From: Sphingomonas sp. PAMC26645
GTDB lineage: Bacteria > Pseudomonadota > Alphaproteobacteria > Sphingomonadales > Sphingomonadaceae
Assembly: GCF_004795835.1 (NCBI RefSeq)
Contig: NZ_CP039249.1
Location: 3,819,001 to 3,883,000, forward strand
Direction of reading: 5' to 3'
Length of the DNA stretch: 64,000 nucleotides
Of the stretch, positions 1 to 8,713 are shown in pieces. Made by a program: the position numbers and the translations under genes. A model generated the notes under the pieces. That model was not told the DNA's origin. It ran no database searches and saw nothing but the letters and a program-made list of their open reading frames with translations. Position 1 is the first letter of the stretch. Every line of letters starts with the position of its first letter.

Positions 1-342
1 TTTGCGTATAGTCTCAAGGACCGGGTGCCGGGGGAGAAGCTGAGCGCGTTCCTGGCGGAGGCGACGTATGAGCTTTCGGCTCGGCATGCGGTGTTTGGGC
101 GGGTTGAGAACGTGGCGAACGACGAGCTGTTTCCGGACGAGGGCGATCCGCTGCACGATACCAAGTTCCGGGTGACGAAGGCTGAGGTCGGGTATGCGTA
201 CCGGGTGCCGATCGTCGGGCCGCTGGGGTTGGCGCTTGGCGGGACGGTGGCGGCGTATGCCAAGCCGGCGGCGCTGGAGGCGGCGTATGGGAAGACGCCG
301 GTGAGTTGGACCTTGTTCAGCAAGCTGGCGGTGGGGTTGTAG
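1..342 (+). CDS. C-terminal part of a putative outer-membrane protein (5' end outside window)
   Basis: The frame is open from base 1 and ends at TAG 340-342, giving the last 113 residues. The alternating aromatic and polar pattern (FGRVENV, VGYAYRV, LALGGTVAAYA, SWTLFSKLAVGL) looks like consecutive beta strands of an outer-membrane barrel. Motifs of the type FGRxExVxNDELF followed by a YG segment near the end occur in uncharacterised outer-membrane proteins of sphingomonads, often near metal-handling genes; that family link is from memory. The chain ends in Leu, not the classical Phe. Ligand and exact family cannot be fixed without the N-terminus. Confidence 0.55.
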   Translation, partial: FAYSLKDRVPGEKLSAFLAEATYELSARHAVFGRVENVANDELFPDEGDPLHDTKFRVTKAEVGYAYRVPIVGPLGLALGGTVAAYAKPAALEAAYGKTPVSWTLFSKLAVGL

Positions 343-365
343 GCTGCATAACATCGGACGGCACC

Positions 366-425
366 TGTTGTTCTCCCGCGAAGGCGGGAGCCCAGTCTGG
401 GCCCCCGCCTTCGCGGGGAAACAAG
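366..425. repeat. Family A intergenic inverted repeat
   Basis: Two palindromic arms (CCCGCGAAGGCGGG and CCCGCCTTCGCGGG) flank a CCCAGTCTGGG centre, so the whole element can fold on itself. Related copies lie at 3464-3543, 19365-19424, 22739-22797 and 59855-59911. This one sits just 3' of a gene stop and could also act in termination. Confidence 0.85.
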
Positions 426-519
426 CGAGGATAAGTTCGCCCCGCACGGATCGCTTTCTCTCATCGTTCGTGCCGAGTAAGGACCGCGCGAAGTCGCCAC
501 CTGCTCGGGACGAACGGTT

Positions 520-1833
520 ATGATGAAGAACGCGCTGGCTCTCCTCGGTTCGGCACTCGGGCTGACGCTCGCCGGGTGTGCATATCCGTATACGCCCCCT
601 GCCCTTGCGCCGATTACTGCGCCCGCTCCGACCACGACGGCGGCCGCGGCGATGCCGGGCGAGGCTCGGGCGCCGGTTACCATCCTCGTGTCGATCGATG
701 GCTTCCGGCCGGATTATCTCGACCGGGGGGTGACACCTAACCTCAACCGGCTGCGTGCGGGCGGGGTGTTCGCGAGCATGCGGCCGTCGTTTCCGAGCAT
801 CACCTTTCCCAATCACTGGACGCTGGTGACCGGCCTGCGCCCTGATCGCAGCGGGATCGTGGGCAACAAGATGGAGGATCCGGCGCGGCCGGGCGAGACG
901 TTTACGATGGCGACCGACGATCCGTTCTGGTGGAGTGAGAGCTCGCCGATCTGGGTCGACGCGGAGAAGGCCGGGATCCGGACCGCGACGATGTTCTGGC
1001 CTGGCGCGAACGTCGCGGTTGGCGGCAAGGTCAAGCCCGACAGCCACGGCGCGATCGAGGGGGGGACGCGCCCGGAGGACTGGCAGCAGTTCAACCAGCA
1101 GGTGTCGGGGACGCAGCGGGTCAATGCGGTGCTCGACTGGATGCGGCGGCCGGCCACGATCCGGCCTAAACTGGTGACGCTGTATTTCGATACGGTCGAC
1201 AGCGCTGGTCATGCGGGTGGGCCGGACAGTGCTGGCGTGACGCAGGCGGTGACGGATGTCGATGCGAGCATTGGCGCGCTGGTCGACGGGCTTGCCGCGC
1301 TGGGGCAGACGGCAAATCTCGTTATCGTCGCGGATCACGGGATGGCGGCGACTAGCAGCACGCGGGTCGTGGCGCTGGATACGATTGCGGACAAGGCGGA
1401 CTATCGCACCGTCGAGATGGGGCCGTACGCGACCCTGTTCGCGGTACCGGGGCACGAGGCGGCACTGGAGGCGCGGTTGCTGAAGCCTCACGATCACCTG
1501 CAATGCTGGCGCAAGGGGGAGATCCCGGCGCGGTTTCATTATGGACGCAACCCGCGGGTGCCGAGCTATCTGTGCCTTGCCGATGTCGGCTGGCGGGTAG
1601 ATCCGAGCGCGCCGACCAAGGCTTCGGTCGGCGGGATGCATGGCTATGACAACATGGCGCCGGAGATGCGCGCGCTGTTCATCGCCAATGGGCCGGCGTT
1701 TGCGCACGGCAAGACGATTGCGAGCTTCGACAACGTTGCGATCGAGCCTTTGCTGCGTGATCTGATCGGGTTGCCGGCCGAGGCGGGGCTGGACGGCACC
1801 GACGCACCCTTCCAGAAGGTGCTGCAACGATAA
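520..1833 (+). CDS. Ectonucleotide pyrophosphatase/phosphodiesterase-type lipoprotein
   Basis: A 437-residue member of the alkaline phosphatase superfamily, nucleotide pyrophosphatase/phosphodiesterase branch, expected to cleave phosphodiester or pyrophosphate bonds outside the cytoplasm. The N-terminus is a lipoprotein signal with lipobox LAGC (Cys20), followed by a Pro/Ala/Thr-rich linker. Metal and catalytic motifs are clear: SIDGFRPDYL near residue 58, the nucleophile Thr95 in SITFPNHWTLVTG, FDTVDSAGHAGG, ADHGMA, and GGMHGYDN near the end. Two in-frame ATGs (520, 523) differ by one residue. The maoC-like gene follows after 11 bases and may be cotranscribed. The physiological substrate cannot be read from the sequence. 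Confidence 0.9.
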   Translation: MMKNALALLGSALGLTLAGCAYPYTPPALAPITAPAPTTTAAAAMPGEARAPVTILVSIDGFRPDYLDRGVTPNLNRLRAGGVFASMRPSFPSITFPNHWTLVTGLRPDRSGIVGNKMEDPARPGETFTMATDDPFWWSESSPIWVDAEKAGIRTATMFWPGANVAVGGKVKPDSHGAIEGGTRPEDWQQFNQQVSGTQRVNAVLDWMRRPATIRPKLVTLYFDTVDSAGHAGGPDSAGVTQAVTDVDASIGALVDGLAALGQTANLVIVADHGMAATSSTRVVALDTIADKADYRTVEMGPYATLFAVPGHEAALEARLLKPHDHLQCWRKGEIPARFHYGRNPRVPSYLCLADVGWRVDPSAPTKASVGGMHGYDNMAPEMRALFIANGPAFAHGKTIASFDNVAIEPLLRDLIGLPAEAGLDGTDAPFQKVLQR

Positions 1834-1844
1834 GAGGAGAGGTT

Positions 1845-2306
1845 GTGCAGTATTTCGAGGATATCGAGGTCGGTCGGACTGCGTCGTTCGGGTCCTACGC
1901 GGTCACGCGCGAGGAGGTGATGGACTTTGCCGCGAAATACGATCCGCAGCCGTTTCACCTGTCCGACGAGGCGGCCGCGCAGACGCATTTCGGGCGGTTG
2001 TCGGCGAGCGGCTGGCATACGTGCGCGATGGTGATGTCGATGGTGGTCGCGAACCTGAAGCAGAACCAGCAGGCCGGGCTCGGGTCGCCGGGGATCGACG
2101 AACTGAAGTGGGTGAAGCCGGTGTATCCGGGCGACACGCTGCGGTGCGAGACCGAGATCCTGGAGAAGCGCGTGTCGGCGAGCCGGCCGGAGATGGGGAT
2201 CTTCAAGAGCCGGATGCGGGTGTTCAACCAAGACGACGTTATGGTGATGACGTTCGTGTCTATTGGGTTAGTGGCTACCCGCCCTGCTAGCACGCCGACC
2301 GGTTGA
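1845..2306 (+). CDS. MaoC family (R)-enoyl-CoA hydratase-like protein
   Basis: A 153-residue single hotdog-fold protein. The hydratase-2 signature is recognisable as YDPQPFHLSDEAA near residue 40, carrying the Asp and His that normally activate water for hydration of trans-2-enoyl-CoA. The start is GTG at 1845, preceded by AGAGGAGA at 1833-1840. It follows the phosphodiesterase gene by 11 bases. MaoC proteins feed beta-oxidation intermediates, polyhydroxyalkanoate synthesis or specialised acyl-CoA routes. No neighbour says which, so the substrate is unassigned. Confidence 0.88.
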   Translation: MQYFEDIEVGRTASFGSYAVTREEVMDFAAKYDPQPFHLSDEAAAQTHFGRLSASGWHTCAMVMSMVVANLKQNQQAGLGSPGIDELKWVKPVYPGDTLRCETEILEKRVSASRPEMGIFKSRMRVFNQDDVMVMTFVSIGLVATRPASTPTG

Positions 2307-2360
2307 TTGGCGGTCGATCACCCCTCACGTAATCCGGCTCTTCGTCTGACGTTCGTGTTT

Positions 2361-2557
2361 TTCACGCGAAGGCGCGAAGGCGCTAACAGAAGATTTGTTC
2401 ACGCGGAGACGCGGAGGCGCGGAGAGATTTAGGATGGCGGAGCTTCGTCGTGAGCTTCACTGTCGCGATGCGTGGACTGCGCCTTTCCTGAACCACTCTC
2501 CGCGTCTCCGCGTGAAAACCTAATCCTTCTCTTCGCGCCTTTGCGCCTTCGCGTGAA
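2361..2557. repeat. Family G nested inverted repeat
   Basis: Outer arms begin TTCACGCGAAGGCGC and are mirrored at the far end (GCGCCTTCGCGTGAA). An inner pair TTCACGCGGAGACGCGGAG / CTCCGCGTCTCCGCGTGAA is nested inside. A relative lies at 35382-35607. The element fills most of the convergent gap between the MaoC gene and the glycine-rich lipoprotein gene. I see no gene in 2307-2571. Confidence 0.8.
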
Positions 2558-2571
2558 CCAATCTGCTCTAG

Positions 2572-3315
2572 TTACTGCGCCGGACGACCGCCGCCGCGGT
2601 TGCCGCCTCCCTGACGTCCACCACCGAAGCGCTGTCCGCCGCCGAAACGCTGGCCGCCGCCGCCGCGATTGCCTCGGAATGCGCCGTCGCCACGGTTGCC
2701 GCGGAAGCCGCCTTGGGCCTGCGGTTGCTGCGGGTTTGTGACCTGGCCGGGCTGAGCAGGCTGCCCGGGCTGACCGAACTGGCCGCGATCGGGGCCACGG
2801 CCGCGATCCCAGCCTTGGCCAGGACCTCGCCCGGGACGGCCGTTGCCGAACTGGCCCTGACCGGGGGTGCCGGGGTTGCCCTGGTACCCCGGACGATTGC
2901 CACGCCAGCCTCCGTCTCGGCCGCCATTGCCGCGGTTGCCGAACCCGCCCCAATTGCCGCGACCGCCGTCGTTGTGGTTGCCCCGATACTGCTGGCGGCC
3001 CTGCCAATAGCGCTGCTGGTTGCCGTTCCAGCGGTGTGGGCGACGGTAGCGGTCGTAGACGTACACGCCCGAGCCGGGATAATAATAATCGCCGCTCCAG
3101 CCGTAGTAGGAGTTCAGGCCGCCATAGCCGGCGAAGCCATCATAGCCGCCGCCATAGCCTGCGCCGTAATAGCCGTCGCCGTAGCCACCACCGTAATAGG
3201 GGTCGCTGGCATAGCCGACGCCTGCGCCGCCATAGCCGTAACCATCAGTGCAGCCTGCGACGCCTAGTCCGAGACCCAAGGCTAGGCCGATAATGCCGAA
3301 GCGCTTCATAAACAT
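2572..3315 (-). CDS. Glycine/arginine/tyrosine-rich putative lipoprotein
   Basis: A 247-residue protein with signal MFMKRFGIIGLALG ending in lipobox VAGC, then a Gly/Tyr-rich half (repeated GGGYGDGYYGAGYGG-like blocks) and a Gly/Arg/Asn/Gln-rich low-complexity half ending RPAQ. The start at 3315 is chosen because GGGAG lies 7 bases upstream; a second ATG (3309) would give MKRFG. No catalytic domain is visible. It is probably a surface or envelope protein of disordered, RGG-like composition. An EcfG-type promoter lies 54-79 bases upstream (3369-3394), so induction by general stress is likely. Function is unknown. Confidence 0.75.
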   Translation of the reverse strand: MFMKRFGIIGLALGLGLGVAGCTDGYGYGGAGVGYASDPYYGGGYGDGYYGAGYGGGYDGFAGYGGLNSYYGWSGDYYYPGSGVYVYDRYRRPHRWNGNQQRYWQGRQQYRGNHNDGGRGNWGGFGNRGNGGRDGGWRGNRPGYQGNPGTPGQGQFGNGRPGRGPGQGWDRGRGPDRGQFGQPGQPAQPGQVTNPQQPQAQGGFRGNRGDGAFRGNRGGGGQRFGGGQRFGGGRQGGGNRGGGRPAQ

Positions 3316-3368
3316 GGAAGTTCTCCCATACGTGGAGAGCGGACACAACGCGCCGCCATTCATCGCAC

Positions 3369-3394
3369 AACGGAGTCGGTATGTCGCAAGTTCC
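3369..3394 (-). promoter_or_regulatory. EcfG-type general stress promoter
   Basis: On the minus strand GGAAC (3394-3390), a 17-base spacer and CGTT (3372-3369) match the alphaproteobacterial EcfG consensus GGAAC-N16/17-CGTT. It lies 54 bases upstream of the glycine-rich lipoprotein start with no gene between. Confidence 0.7.
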
Positions 3395-3463
3395 ATGAAT
3401 GGGGTCTGACGGGGTTTGGGGTTGTTCAAGGGGCCCCACACGTTTCGTCGCACACGCCCCATA

Positions 3464-3543
3464 CTGTTCCCGCGCGAACGCGGGCGGCCAGGGTAGCGGT
3501 GCGCTACGGTATTTAGCTGGGCTCCCGCGTCCGCGGGGGAACG
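3464..3543. repeat. Family A-like intergenic inverted repeat, diverged
   Basis: Arms GTTCCCGCGCGAACGCGGG and CCCGCGTCCGCGGGGGAAC enclose an altered centre containing a second small palindrome (GTAGCGGTGCGCTAC). The element lies 3' of apt and 5' of the lipoprotein promoter. Confidence 0.7.
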
Positions 3544-3569
3544 GCTATGTGGTTATGTCTTCCGAGCCA

Positions 3570-4118
3570 TCAGTGGCCGGGGAAGTGGATCAGCGCGGTT
3601 GCTTCGATGCCGTCTGTGCGCAGTGCTTCCGCGCCGCCTAGGTCCGGCAGGTCGACCAAAAATTGGGCTTGCGTGACCACCGCGCCGGCTTTGTGGAGGA
3701 GGCGGACTGCGGCGCGGGCGGTGCCGCCGGTGGCGATCAGGTCGTCGACCAGCAGGACGCGGGCGCCGGGGGCGAATGCGTCGGCGTGGATCGCGATGCG
3801 GTCGGTGCCGTATTCGAGCGCGTAGTCTTCGGCGATGGTGGCGCCGGGGAGCTTGCCGTCCTTGCGGATTAGCAGGACGCCGGCCTTTAGCGGGGCGGCC
3901 AAGGCGGCGGCGAAGAGGAAGCCGCGGGCTTCGATGCCGGCGACGAGATCGACAGGACCCGAGACCGCCGCGACCATCCGTTCGATCGCGGTGGCCCAGC
4001 CGTTCGGGTCGAGCAACAGGGTGGTGATATCGCGGAACTGGATGCCGGGCTTGGGGAAGTCCGGGATGGTGCGGATCAGGGCTTTCAGGTCGGCGTTGCG
4101 CGCATCGGTATCGGACAT
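3570..4118 (-). CDS. apt: Adenine phosphoribosyltransferase
   Basis: Converts adenine and PRPP to AMP in purine salvage, in the cytoplasm. The 182-residue protein has the family start motif (LIRTIPDFPKPGIQFRDITTLL), an ARGFLF segment near residue 65, and the PRPP-binding loop VLLVDDLIATGGTA near residue 125. ATG 4118 is chosen because GAAGGGAA precedes it and the length suits the family (170-185); the frame stays open further upstream without homology. It is followed on the same strand only by repeat DNA. Confidence 0.95.
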   Translation of the reverse strand: MSDTDARNADLKALIRTIPDFPKPGIQFRDITTLLLDPNGWATAIERMVAAVSGPVDLVAGIEARGFLFAAALAAPLKAGVLLIRKDGKLPGATIAEDYALEYGTDRIAIHADAFAPGARVLLVDDLIATGGTARAAVRLLHKAGAVVTQAQFLVDLPDLGGAEALRTDGIEATALIHFPGH

Positions 4119-4190
4119 GGGCGTTCCCTTCTCTCCGCGCAGCGGCGGCGGACGTGCCGAGACGCGGTGTTGCGCGACGGCCAAAACGAA

Positions 4191-4224
4191 AGCGGCGGAT
4201 CAGGCTGTTCGCCCGTCCGCCGCT
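4191..4224 (-). terminator. Rho-independent terminator of the petABC operon
   Basis: The stem AGCGGCGGA / TCCGCCGCT (4191-4199 and 4216-4224) is followed on the minus strand by TTCGTTTT. It lies 42 bases beyond the stop of cytochrome c1. Confidence 0.75.
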
Positions 4225-4265
4225 CCCTCTATCCGTGCGCCCTTACCGCGGGAGCCCGGCCGTCA

Positions 4266-5108
4266 TCAATGCTTAACGTCGCGCCAGACGTTCTGGTACG
4301 CGCCCCAGGCGAGGCCGCAGAAGATCAGGATGAAGATGATCGACGCGAACCCGGCGGCATGGCGTGCCTCGAGATTAGGCTCCGCGGTCCAGGTCAGGAA
4401 CGCCGCGACGTCGGTCGACATCTGTTCCTTCGTCGCCTTGGTCCCGTCCGCGTAAGCGACCTGGCCATCCGACGTCAGCGGCGGCGGCATCGCGATGTTG
4501 AGGTTCGCGAAATACGGGTTGTAGTGGAGCCCGGTCGGCGTCTTGATGTCCGGGAATTCCTTAAGCAACGCGGCGGGCTGCGTCGTGTAGCCGGTCAGCA
4601 GCGAATGGACATAGGCGGTGCCGTCCTCGCGCGCCTTGGTGATCAGCGAAAGGTCGGGCGGCAGCGCGTTGTTGTTCGCGGCGCGCGCGGCGATCTCGTT
4701 GGCGAACGGCGACGGGAAGTGATCCGACGGGATGTTCTTGCGCGTCGCGGGCTCGCCGGTTTCCGGGTTGATCGAGGGCTGCTCGATCACCCACTGGTTG
4801 GCGATCGCCTTAACCTCGGGATCGGTATAACCGATCTTGGTCAGGTCGCGGAACGACACGAGCCGCAGCGAGTGGCAGGCCGAGCAGACTTCCTTGTAGA
4901 CCTGAAACCCGCGCTGAAGCTGGCGACGGTCGAACTTGCCGAACACGCCGTTGGAGGCGAGCTCGAGCTCCTTGGGATGCTTGTGCGCGACGCTCTCCGC
5001 GGTCGGCGCGACGGGGTCGTTGCGGACGCCCTGTATGCTGCCGAAGAGCGCGATGCCGAGCACCAGCACGAAGGCCGCGCCGACGATGGAGGCGATGAGA
5101 CGAACCAT
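4266..5108 (-). CDS. petC: Ubiquinol-cytochrome c reductase, cytochrome c1 subunit
   Basis: Heme c1 subunit of complex III; passes electrons from the Rieske centre to soluble cytochrome c on the periplasmic face. The 280-residue protein has an N-terminal signal/TM segment, heme motif CSACH (Cys75, Cys78, His79), a likely axial Met in IAMPPPL, and a C-terminal membrane anchor (about 250-270) ending WRDVKH. It is the last gene of petA-petB-petC, 21 bases after petB, with a terminator downstream. The length is typical for alphaproteobacterial c1. Confidence 0.96.
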   Translation of the reverse strand: MVRLIASIVGAAFVLVLGIALFGSIQGVRNDPVAPTAESVAHKHPKELELASNGVFGKFDRRQLQRGFQVYKEVCSACHSLRLVSFRDLTKIGYTDPEVKAIANQWVIEQPSINPETGEPATRKNIPSDHFPSPFANEIAARAANNNALPPDLSLITKAREDGTAYVHSLLTGYTTQPAALLKEFPDIKTPTGLHYNPYFANLNIAMPPPLTSDGQVAYADGTKATKEQMSTDVAAFLTWTAEPNLEARHAAGFASIIFILIFCGLAWGAYQNVWRDVKH

Positions 5109-5129
5109 GTGTGTGTCCTCGAGTTCGTA

Positions 5130-6461
5130 TCAGTGCGCGGCGTGCGGCGCGGAGGGCGCATCATGCGACGTGGGCGCCGTCGACAGCGCGGTGTGGGCCG
5201 GGCTGGTGCCACCATGCTTGTTCAGCACGGCCTCGGTGATCGAGTTGGGCAGCGGCCGCGGACGCTCGGACCGCGAGATGAACGGCAGGATGATCAGGAA
5301 ATGGGCGAAGTAATAGGCCGCGCAGATCTGGCTGAGGATCACGTAGAACGCGTTCGCCGGAGCGCCACCGCAATAGCCAAGCACGAAGATGTCCGCGACC
5401 AGCACCCAGAACGCGATCCGCGCCTTGGGACGATAGTTCATCGAACGGACCGGCGAGCTGTCGAGCCAGGGCAGGAAGAACAGCAACAGGATCGAGCCGA
5501 ACATCGCCAGCACGCCCCAGAGCTTGGCCGGCAGGATGAAGTCCGCGGTGAAGGCGCGCAGGATCGCGTAGAACGGCCAGAAATACCATTCGGGGACGAT
5601 GTGCGCGGGCGTCGAGAGCGGGTTCGCCGGGATGTAATTGTCCGGATGGCCGAGATAGTTCGGGAAGAAGAACAGCAGGCTGGCAAAGATCAGCATGAAG
5701 ATGCCGAGCCCGAAACCGTCCTTTGCGGTGTAATAGGGATGGAACGGGACGGTGTCCTGCTCGCCCTTGACGTCGACGCCGGTCGGGTTGTTCGAGCCCG
5801 GGATATGCAGCGCCCAGATGTGCAGAATGATGACGCCCGCGATCACGAACGGCAGCAGGTAGTGCAGCGAGAAGAAGCGGTTGAGCGCGGCATTGTCGGG
5901 CGCGAATCCGCCGAGCAGCCAAATGCGGATGGTGTCTCCGACCAATGGAATCGCCGAGAAGAACCCGGTGATGACCTGCGCGCCCCAGAAGCTCATCTGG
6001 CCCCAGGGAAGCACGTAGCCCATGAACGCGGTCGCCATCATCAGCAGGAAGATGACCACGCCGAGCAGCCACACCATCTCGCGCGGCGCCTTGTACGAGC
6101 CGTAATACAGCCCGCGGAAGATGTGCGTGTAGACGACGATGAAGAACATCGAGGCGCCGTTGGCGTGGGCGTAACGCAGGAACCAACCTGCGTTGACGTC
6201 GCGCATGATGCTCTCGACCGAGTCGAATGCGACCGCGCCGTTGGCGGCATAGTGCATCGCCAGGACGATGCCGGTGATGATCTGGATCGCCAGCGCGGCA
6301 CCGGCGAGCACGCCGAAGTTCCAGAAGTAATTGAGGTTGCGCGGGACGGGATAGCCGCCGCCGAGTGAATTGTAGACGAGCCGGGGAACGGGAAGCCGCT
6401 CATCCAGCCACCGCGTCAGCGGCAGCTTCGGTTCGTATTGCTTGGCCCAGGGAAAGCTCAT
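5130..6461 (-). CDS. petB: Ubiquinol-cytochrome c reductase, cytochrome b subunit
   Basis: Integral membrane subunit of complex III carrying both b hemes and the quinol oxidation and reduction sites. The 443-residue protein shows the multi-helix pattern, histidine ligand regions ([30 protein letters not shown] and [11 protein letters not shown]) and the Qo-site PEWY signature ([16 protein letters not shown]). The C-terminus carries an Ala/Pro/His-rich tail after the last helix. It lies between petA (10 bases upstream) and petC. Confidence 0.97.
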   Translation of the reverse strand: MSFPWAKQYEPKLPLTRWLDERLPVPRLVYNSLGGGYPVPRNLNYFWNFGVLAGAALAIQIITGIVLAMHYAANGAVAFDSVESIMRDVNAGWFLRYAHANGASMFFIVVYTHIFRGLYYGSYKAPREMVWLLGVVIFLLMMATAFMGYVLPWGQMSFWGAQVITGFFSAIPLVGDTIRIWLLGGFAPDNAALNRFFSLHYLLPFVIAGVIILHIWALHIPGSNNPTGVDVKGEQDTVPFHPYYTAKDGFGLGIFMLIFASLLFFFPNYLGHPDNYIPANPLSTPAHIVPEWYFWPFYAILRAFTADFILPAKLWGVLAMFGSILLLFFLPWLDSSPVRSMNYRPKARIAFWVLVADIFVLGYCGGAPANAFYVILSQICAAYYFAHFLIILPFISRSERPRPLPNSITEAVLNKHGGTSPAHTALSTAPTSHDAPSAPHAAH

Positions 6462-6471
6462 GGTGTTTTCC

Positions 6472-7056
6472 TCAGCCTACCGTGACGACGGTGTCGGAGT
6501 TGAAGGCATAGTCCGGAACGTGGAGGTTCGACGGAGCGGGGCCTTTGCGGATGCGTGCGGCGGTGTCGTAGGCCGAGCCGTGGCAGGGGCAGAAATAGCC
6601 GCCGAACGGGCCCTTGTTCTCGCCCTCACCGGCGCCGAGCGGGACGCAGCCGAGATGCGTGCAGACGCCGAGCGTGATCAGCCAGTTCTTCTTGCCCGCC
6701 TTGGTGCGCTGCTCCAGCGTCTGCGGATCGCGCAGCGTCGAGATGTCGACCGCGTCGGCTTCCGAGATTTCCTTCGGCGTCAGGTTGCGCACGAAGAGTG
6801 GCTGCTTGCGGAACGAGGTCTTGATCGCCTGGCCGGGGAGGATCTTCGACAGATCGATCTCGGTGGTCGACTGCGCGAGCACGTCTGCGCTCGGGTTCAT
6901 CTGGTTGATCAGCGGCAGGACGATCGCGACCGCGCCTACCCCTGCAAAGGAGACCGCGGCGATGTTGATGAAATCACGGCGGCGAGGGTCATGGGCCTCT
7001 TCGTGAAACGGCTCTGGCGATTCGCCGGGAGGAACCATGTCGTCGACTGTCGCCAT
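6472..7056 (-). CDS. petA: Ubiquinol-cytochrome c reductase, Rieske iron-sulfur subunit
   Basis: Carries the 2Fe-2S cluster that takes the first electron from ubiquinol in complex III. The 194-residue protein has a Tat-type signal ([11 protein letters not shown] near residue 26) joined to a membrane anchor. The two cluster boxes CTHLGC and CPCHGS provide two Cys and two His ligands plus the disulfide cysteines. It is the first gene of petABC. The 185 bases to divergent trmL must hold the promoter, but I could not pick a convincing one. Confidence 0.97.
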   Translation of the reverse strand: MATVDDMVPPGESPEPFHEEAHDPRRRDFINIAAVSFAGVGAVAIVLPLINQMNPSADVLAQSTTEIDLSKILPGQAIKTSFRKQPLFVRNLTPKEISEADAVDISTLRDPQTLEQRTKAGKKNWLITLGVCTHLGCVPLGAGEGENKGPFGGYFCPCHGSAYDTAARIRKGPAPSNLHVPDYAFNSDTVVTVG

Positions 7057-7241
7057 TCATCTCGCCCTTGCACGTTATTTTTTTCGTGGCCTGGCGGGGT
7101 TTCCGGTTTCGACGAACCGTTGCCCACCCTGCCCGACCGTCCCCACGGAGGCTGCGCTTTGATAGACGGCGGGGCGCGGGTTTGCCAACTGCATTTTGCT
7201 TTGGGTTACCACCCGGCCCCCGGCGCGCTAAGGGATCAGGC

Positions 7242-7691
7242 ATGAGAATTGCCCTCTATCAGCCCGATATCGCCGGAAATGTCGGCGCGATCCTGCGGAC
7301 CGCCGCGTGCATGGGGATCGGCGTCGACCTGATCGAACCGATGGGATTCACCTGGAGCGAGAAGGCGGTGGCGCGCTCGGGGATGGATTATGTGGGGGCG
7401 GTCGACGTGGTACGGCATGTCGATTGGGACGCGTTCCTGCGCCAAGTGAGCGGGCGGATCGTGTTGCTGACGACGAAGGGCGCGGTGCGGCTGGATGTGG
7501 CGGAGTTTCGTAGCGACGACGTGTTGTTGATGGGGAGCGAGGGGACCGGGGTGCCGGAGGAGGTGCATGCGCGCGCCGATGTGCGGGTGCTGATCCCGAT
7601 GCGGCCTAGGTTGCGGTCGATGAACATCTCGGTGGCGACGGGGATCGTTGCGGCCGAGGCGTTGCGGCAGACGGGCGGCTGGCCGAGCTGA
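7242..7691 (+). CDS. trmL: tRNA (cytidine(34)-2'-O)-methyltransferase
   Basis: A SPOUT-class methyltransferase that 2'-O-methylates the wobble nucleotide of certain tRNA-Leu species using S-adenosylmethionine. The 149 residues include the N-terminal DIAGNVGAILRTAAC motif and the C-terminal knot motifs LLMGSEGTGVP and IPMRPRLRSMNISVA. The start is ATG 7242 with AAGGGA about 8 bases upstream; an open frame further upstream shows no homology. It is divergent from petABC. Repeat DNA separates it from hemF. Confidence 0.93.
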   Translation: MRIALYQPDIAGNVGAILRTAACMGIGVDLIEPMGFTWSEKAVARSGMDYVGAVDVVRHVDWDAFLRQVSGRIVLLTTKGAVRLDVAEFRSDDVLLMGSEGTGVPEEVHARADVRVLIPMRPRLRSMNISVATGIVAAEALRQTGGWPS

Positions 7692-7851
7692 TCCTCCCCG
7701 CACGAGGGGAGGGGGACCGTGCGAAGGATGGTGGAGGGGGTTCACCGCGAACGTCCCGCTTCGTCATCACAGCCGTAACGCTCGCGGAAATCCCCCTCCA
7801 CCCTTCGGCCAAGTAGCCGAACGGTCCCCCTCCCCGTTCCGGGGAGGATTT
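7692..7851. repeat. Family C1 inverted-repeat element
   Basis: About 160 bases bounded by TCCTCCCC and GGGGAGGATT, with further mirrored blocks (GGGGGACCGT / ACGGTCCCCC and GGTGGAGGGGG / CCCCCTCCACC). A sister copy is at 53761-53926. It occupies the trmL-hemF gap and ends 15 bases before the hemF ATG. Confidence 0.85.
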
Positions 7852-7866
7852 GGTAGAGACCCGTGC

Positions 7867-8709
7867 ATGATCGACCTCGACCCCCAGCAAGCCGCCGCCC
7901 GAACCTGGTTCGAATCCCTGCGCGACCGCATCTGCGCGGAGTTCGAGGCGATCGAACGCGAGGCGGGTTCCGACGCGAGCTTCGAATACACGCCGTGGGA
8001 CCGGATCGATCCGTCGGGCGAATTGGGCGGCGGCGGTGTTCGCGGCGTGATGAAGGGCAAGGTCTTCGAGAAGGTCGGCGTCAACGTCTCGACCGTCGGC
8101 GGGACGTTCGAGGGCGATTTCGCCAAGTCGATCCATGGTGCCGGCGAGGACCCGCGGTTCTTCGCGACCGGGATCAGCCTGGTCGCGCACATGACCAACC
8201 CGCATGTGCCCGCGGTGCACATGAACTGCCGCTTCCTGAATACCACCAAGCGCTGGTTCGGTGGTGGCGGCGATCTCAACCCGCCCTTGCCGATCGAGGA
8301 GGATACGGCCGACTTTCATGCGACGATGAAGGCGGCGTGCGACGCGCATGACACGGCGCATTACGAGCGGTTCAGGGAGTGGGCGGAGACCTATTTCTAC
8401 ATCCCGCATCGGAAGGTGAGCCGCGGCGTCGGCGGGATTTTCTTCGATCATCTCGACGGCGATTTCGAGACCGACTTCGCCTTCACGCGCGACGTTGGCG
8501 AGGCGTTCCTCGATGCCTATCCGCGAATCGTGCGGCGAAGGATGGATACGCCGTTCGATGCGGCCGACGAGGCGCAGATGCTCGAGTGGCGCGGGCGCTA
8601 TGCCGAGTTCAATCTCGTCTATGACCGGGGGACTTTGTTCGGGCTCAAGACGGGCGGCAACATCGACGCGATCCTGATGAGCTTACCCCCTCGCGCTACG
8701 TGGTCGTGA
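7867..8709 (+). CDS. hemF: Oxygen-dependent coproporphyrinogen III oxidase
   Basis: Catalyses the aerobic oxidative decarboxylation of coproporphyrinogen III to protoporphyrinogen IX in heme synthesis. The 280-residue protein matches the family along its length: GGGGVRGVMKGKVFEKVGVN, the NPHVPAVHMNCRF block, WFGGGGDLNP, the KVSRGVGGIFFDHL segment and FNLVYDRGTLFGLKTGG near the end. It is tightly followed (4 bases) by a GNAT gene. Confidence 0.97.
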   Translation: MIDLDPQQAAARTWFESLRDRICAEFEAIEREAGSDASFEYTPWDRIDPSGELGGGGVRGVMKGKVFEKVGVNVSTVGGTFEGDFAKSIHGAGEDPRFFATGISLVAHMTNPHVPAVHMNCRFLNTTKRWFGGGGDLNPPLPIEEDTADFHATMKAACDAHDTAHYERFREWAETYFYIPHRKVSRGVGGIFFDHLDGDFETDFAFTRDVGEAFLDAYPRIVRRRMDTPFDAADEAQMLEWRGRYAEFNLVYDRGTLFGLKTGGNIDAILMSLPPRATWS

Positions 8710-8713
8710 TCCA

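Noticed and set aside
4167..6368. A long open frame on the plus strand opposite petC and petB
   Set aside because: It is antisense to two certain genes, its product is Arg/Asp/Glu-rich without any family pattern, and such frames arise in high-GC DNA opposite biased codons.
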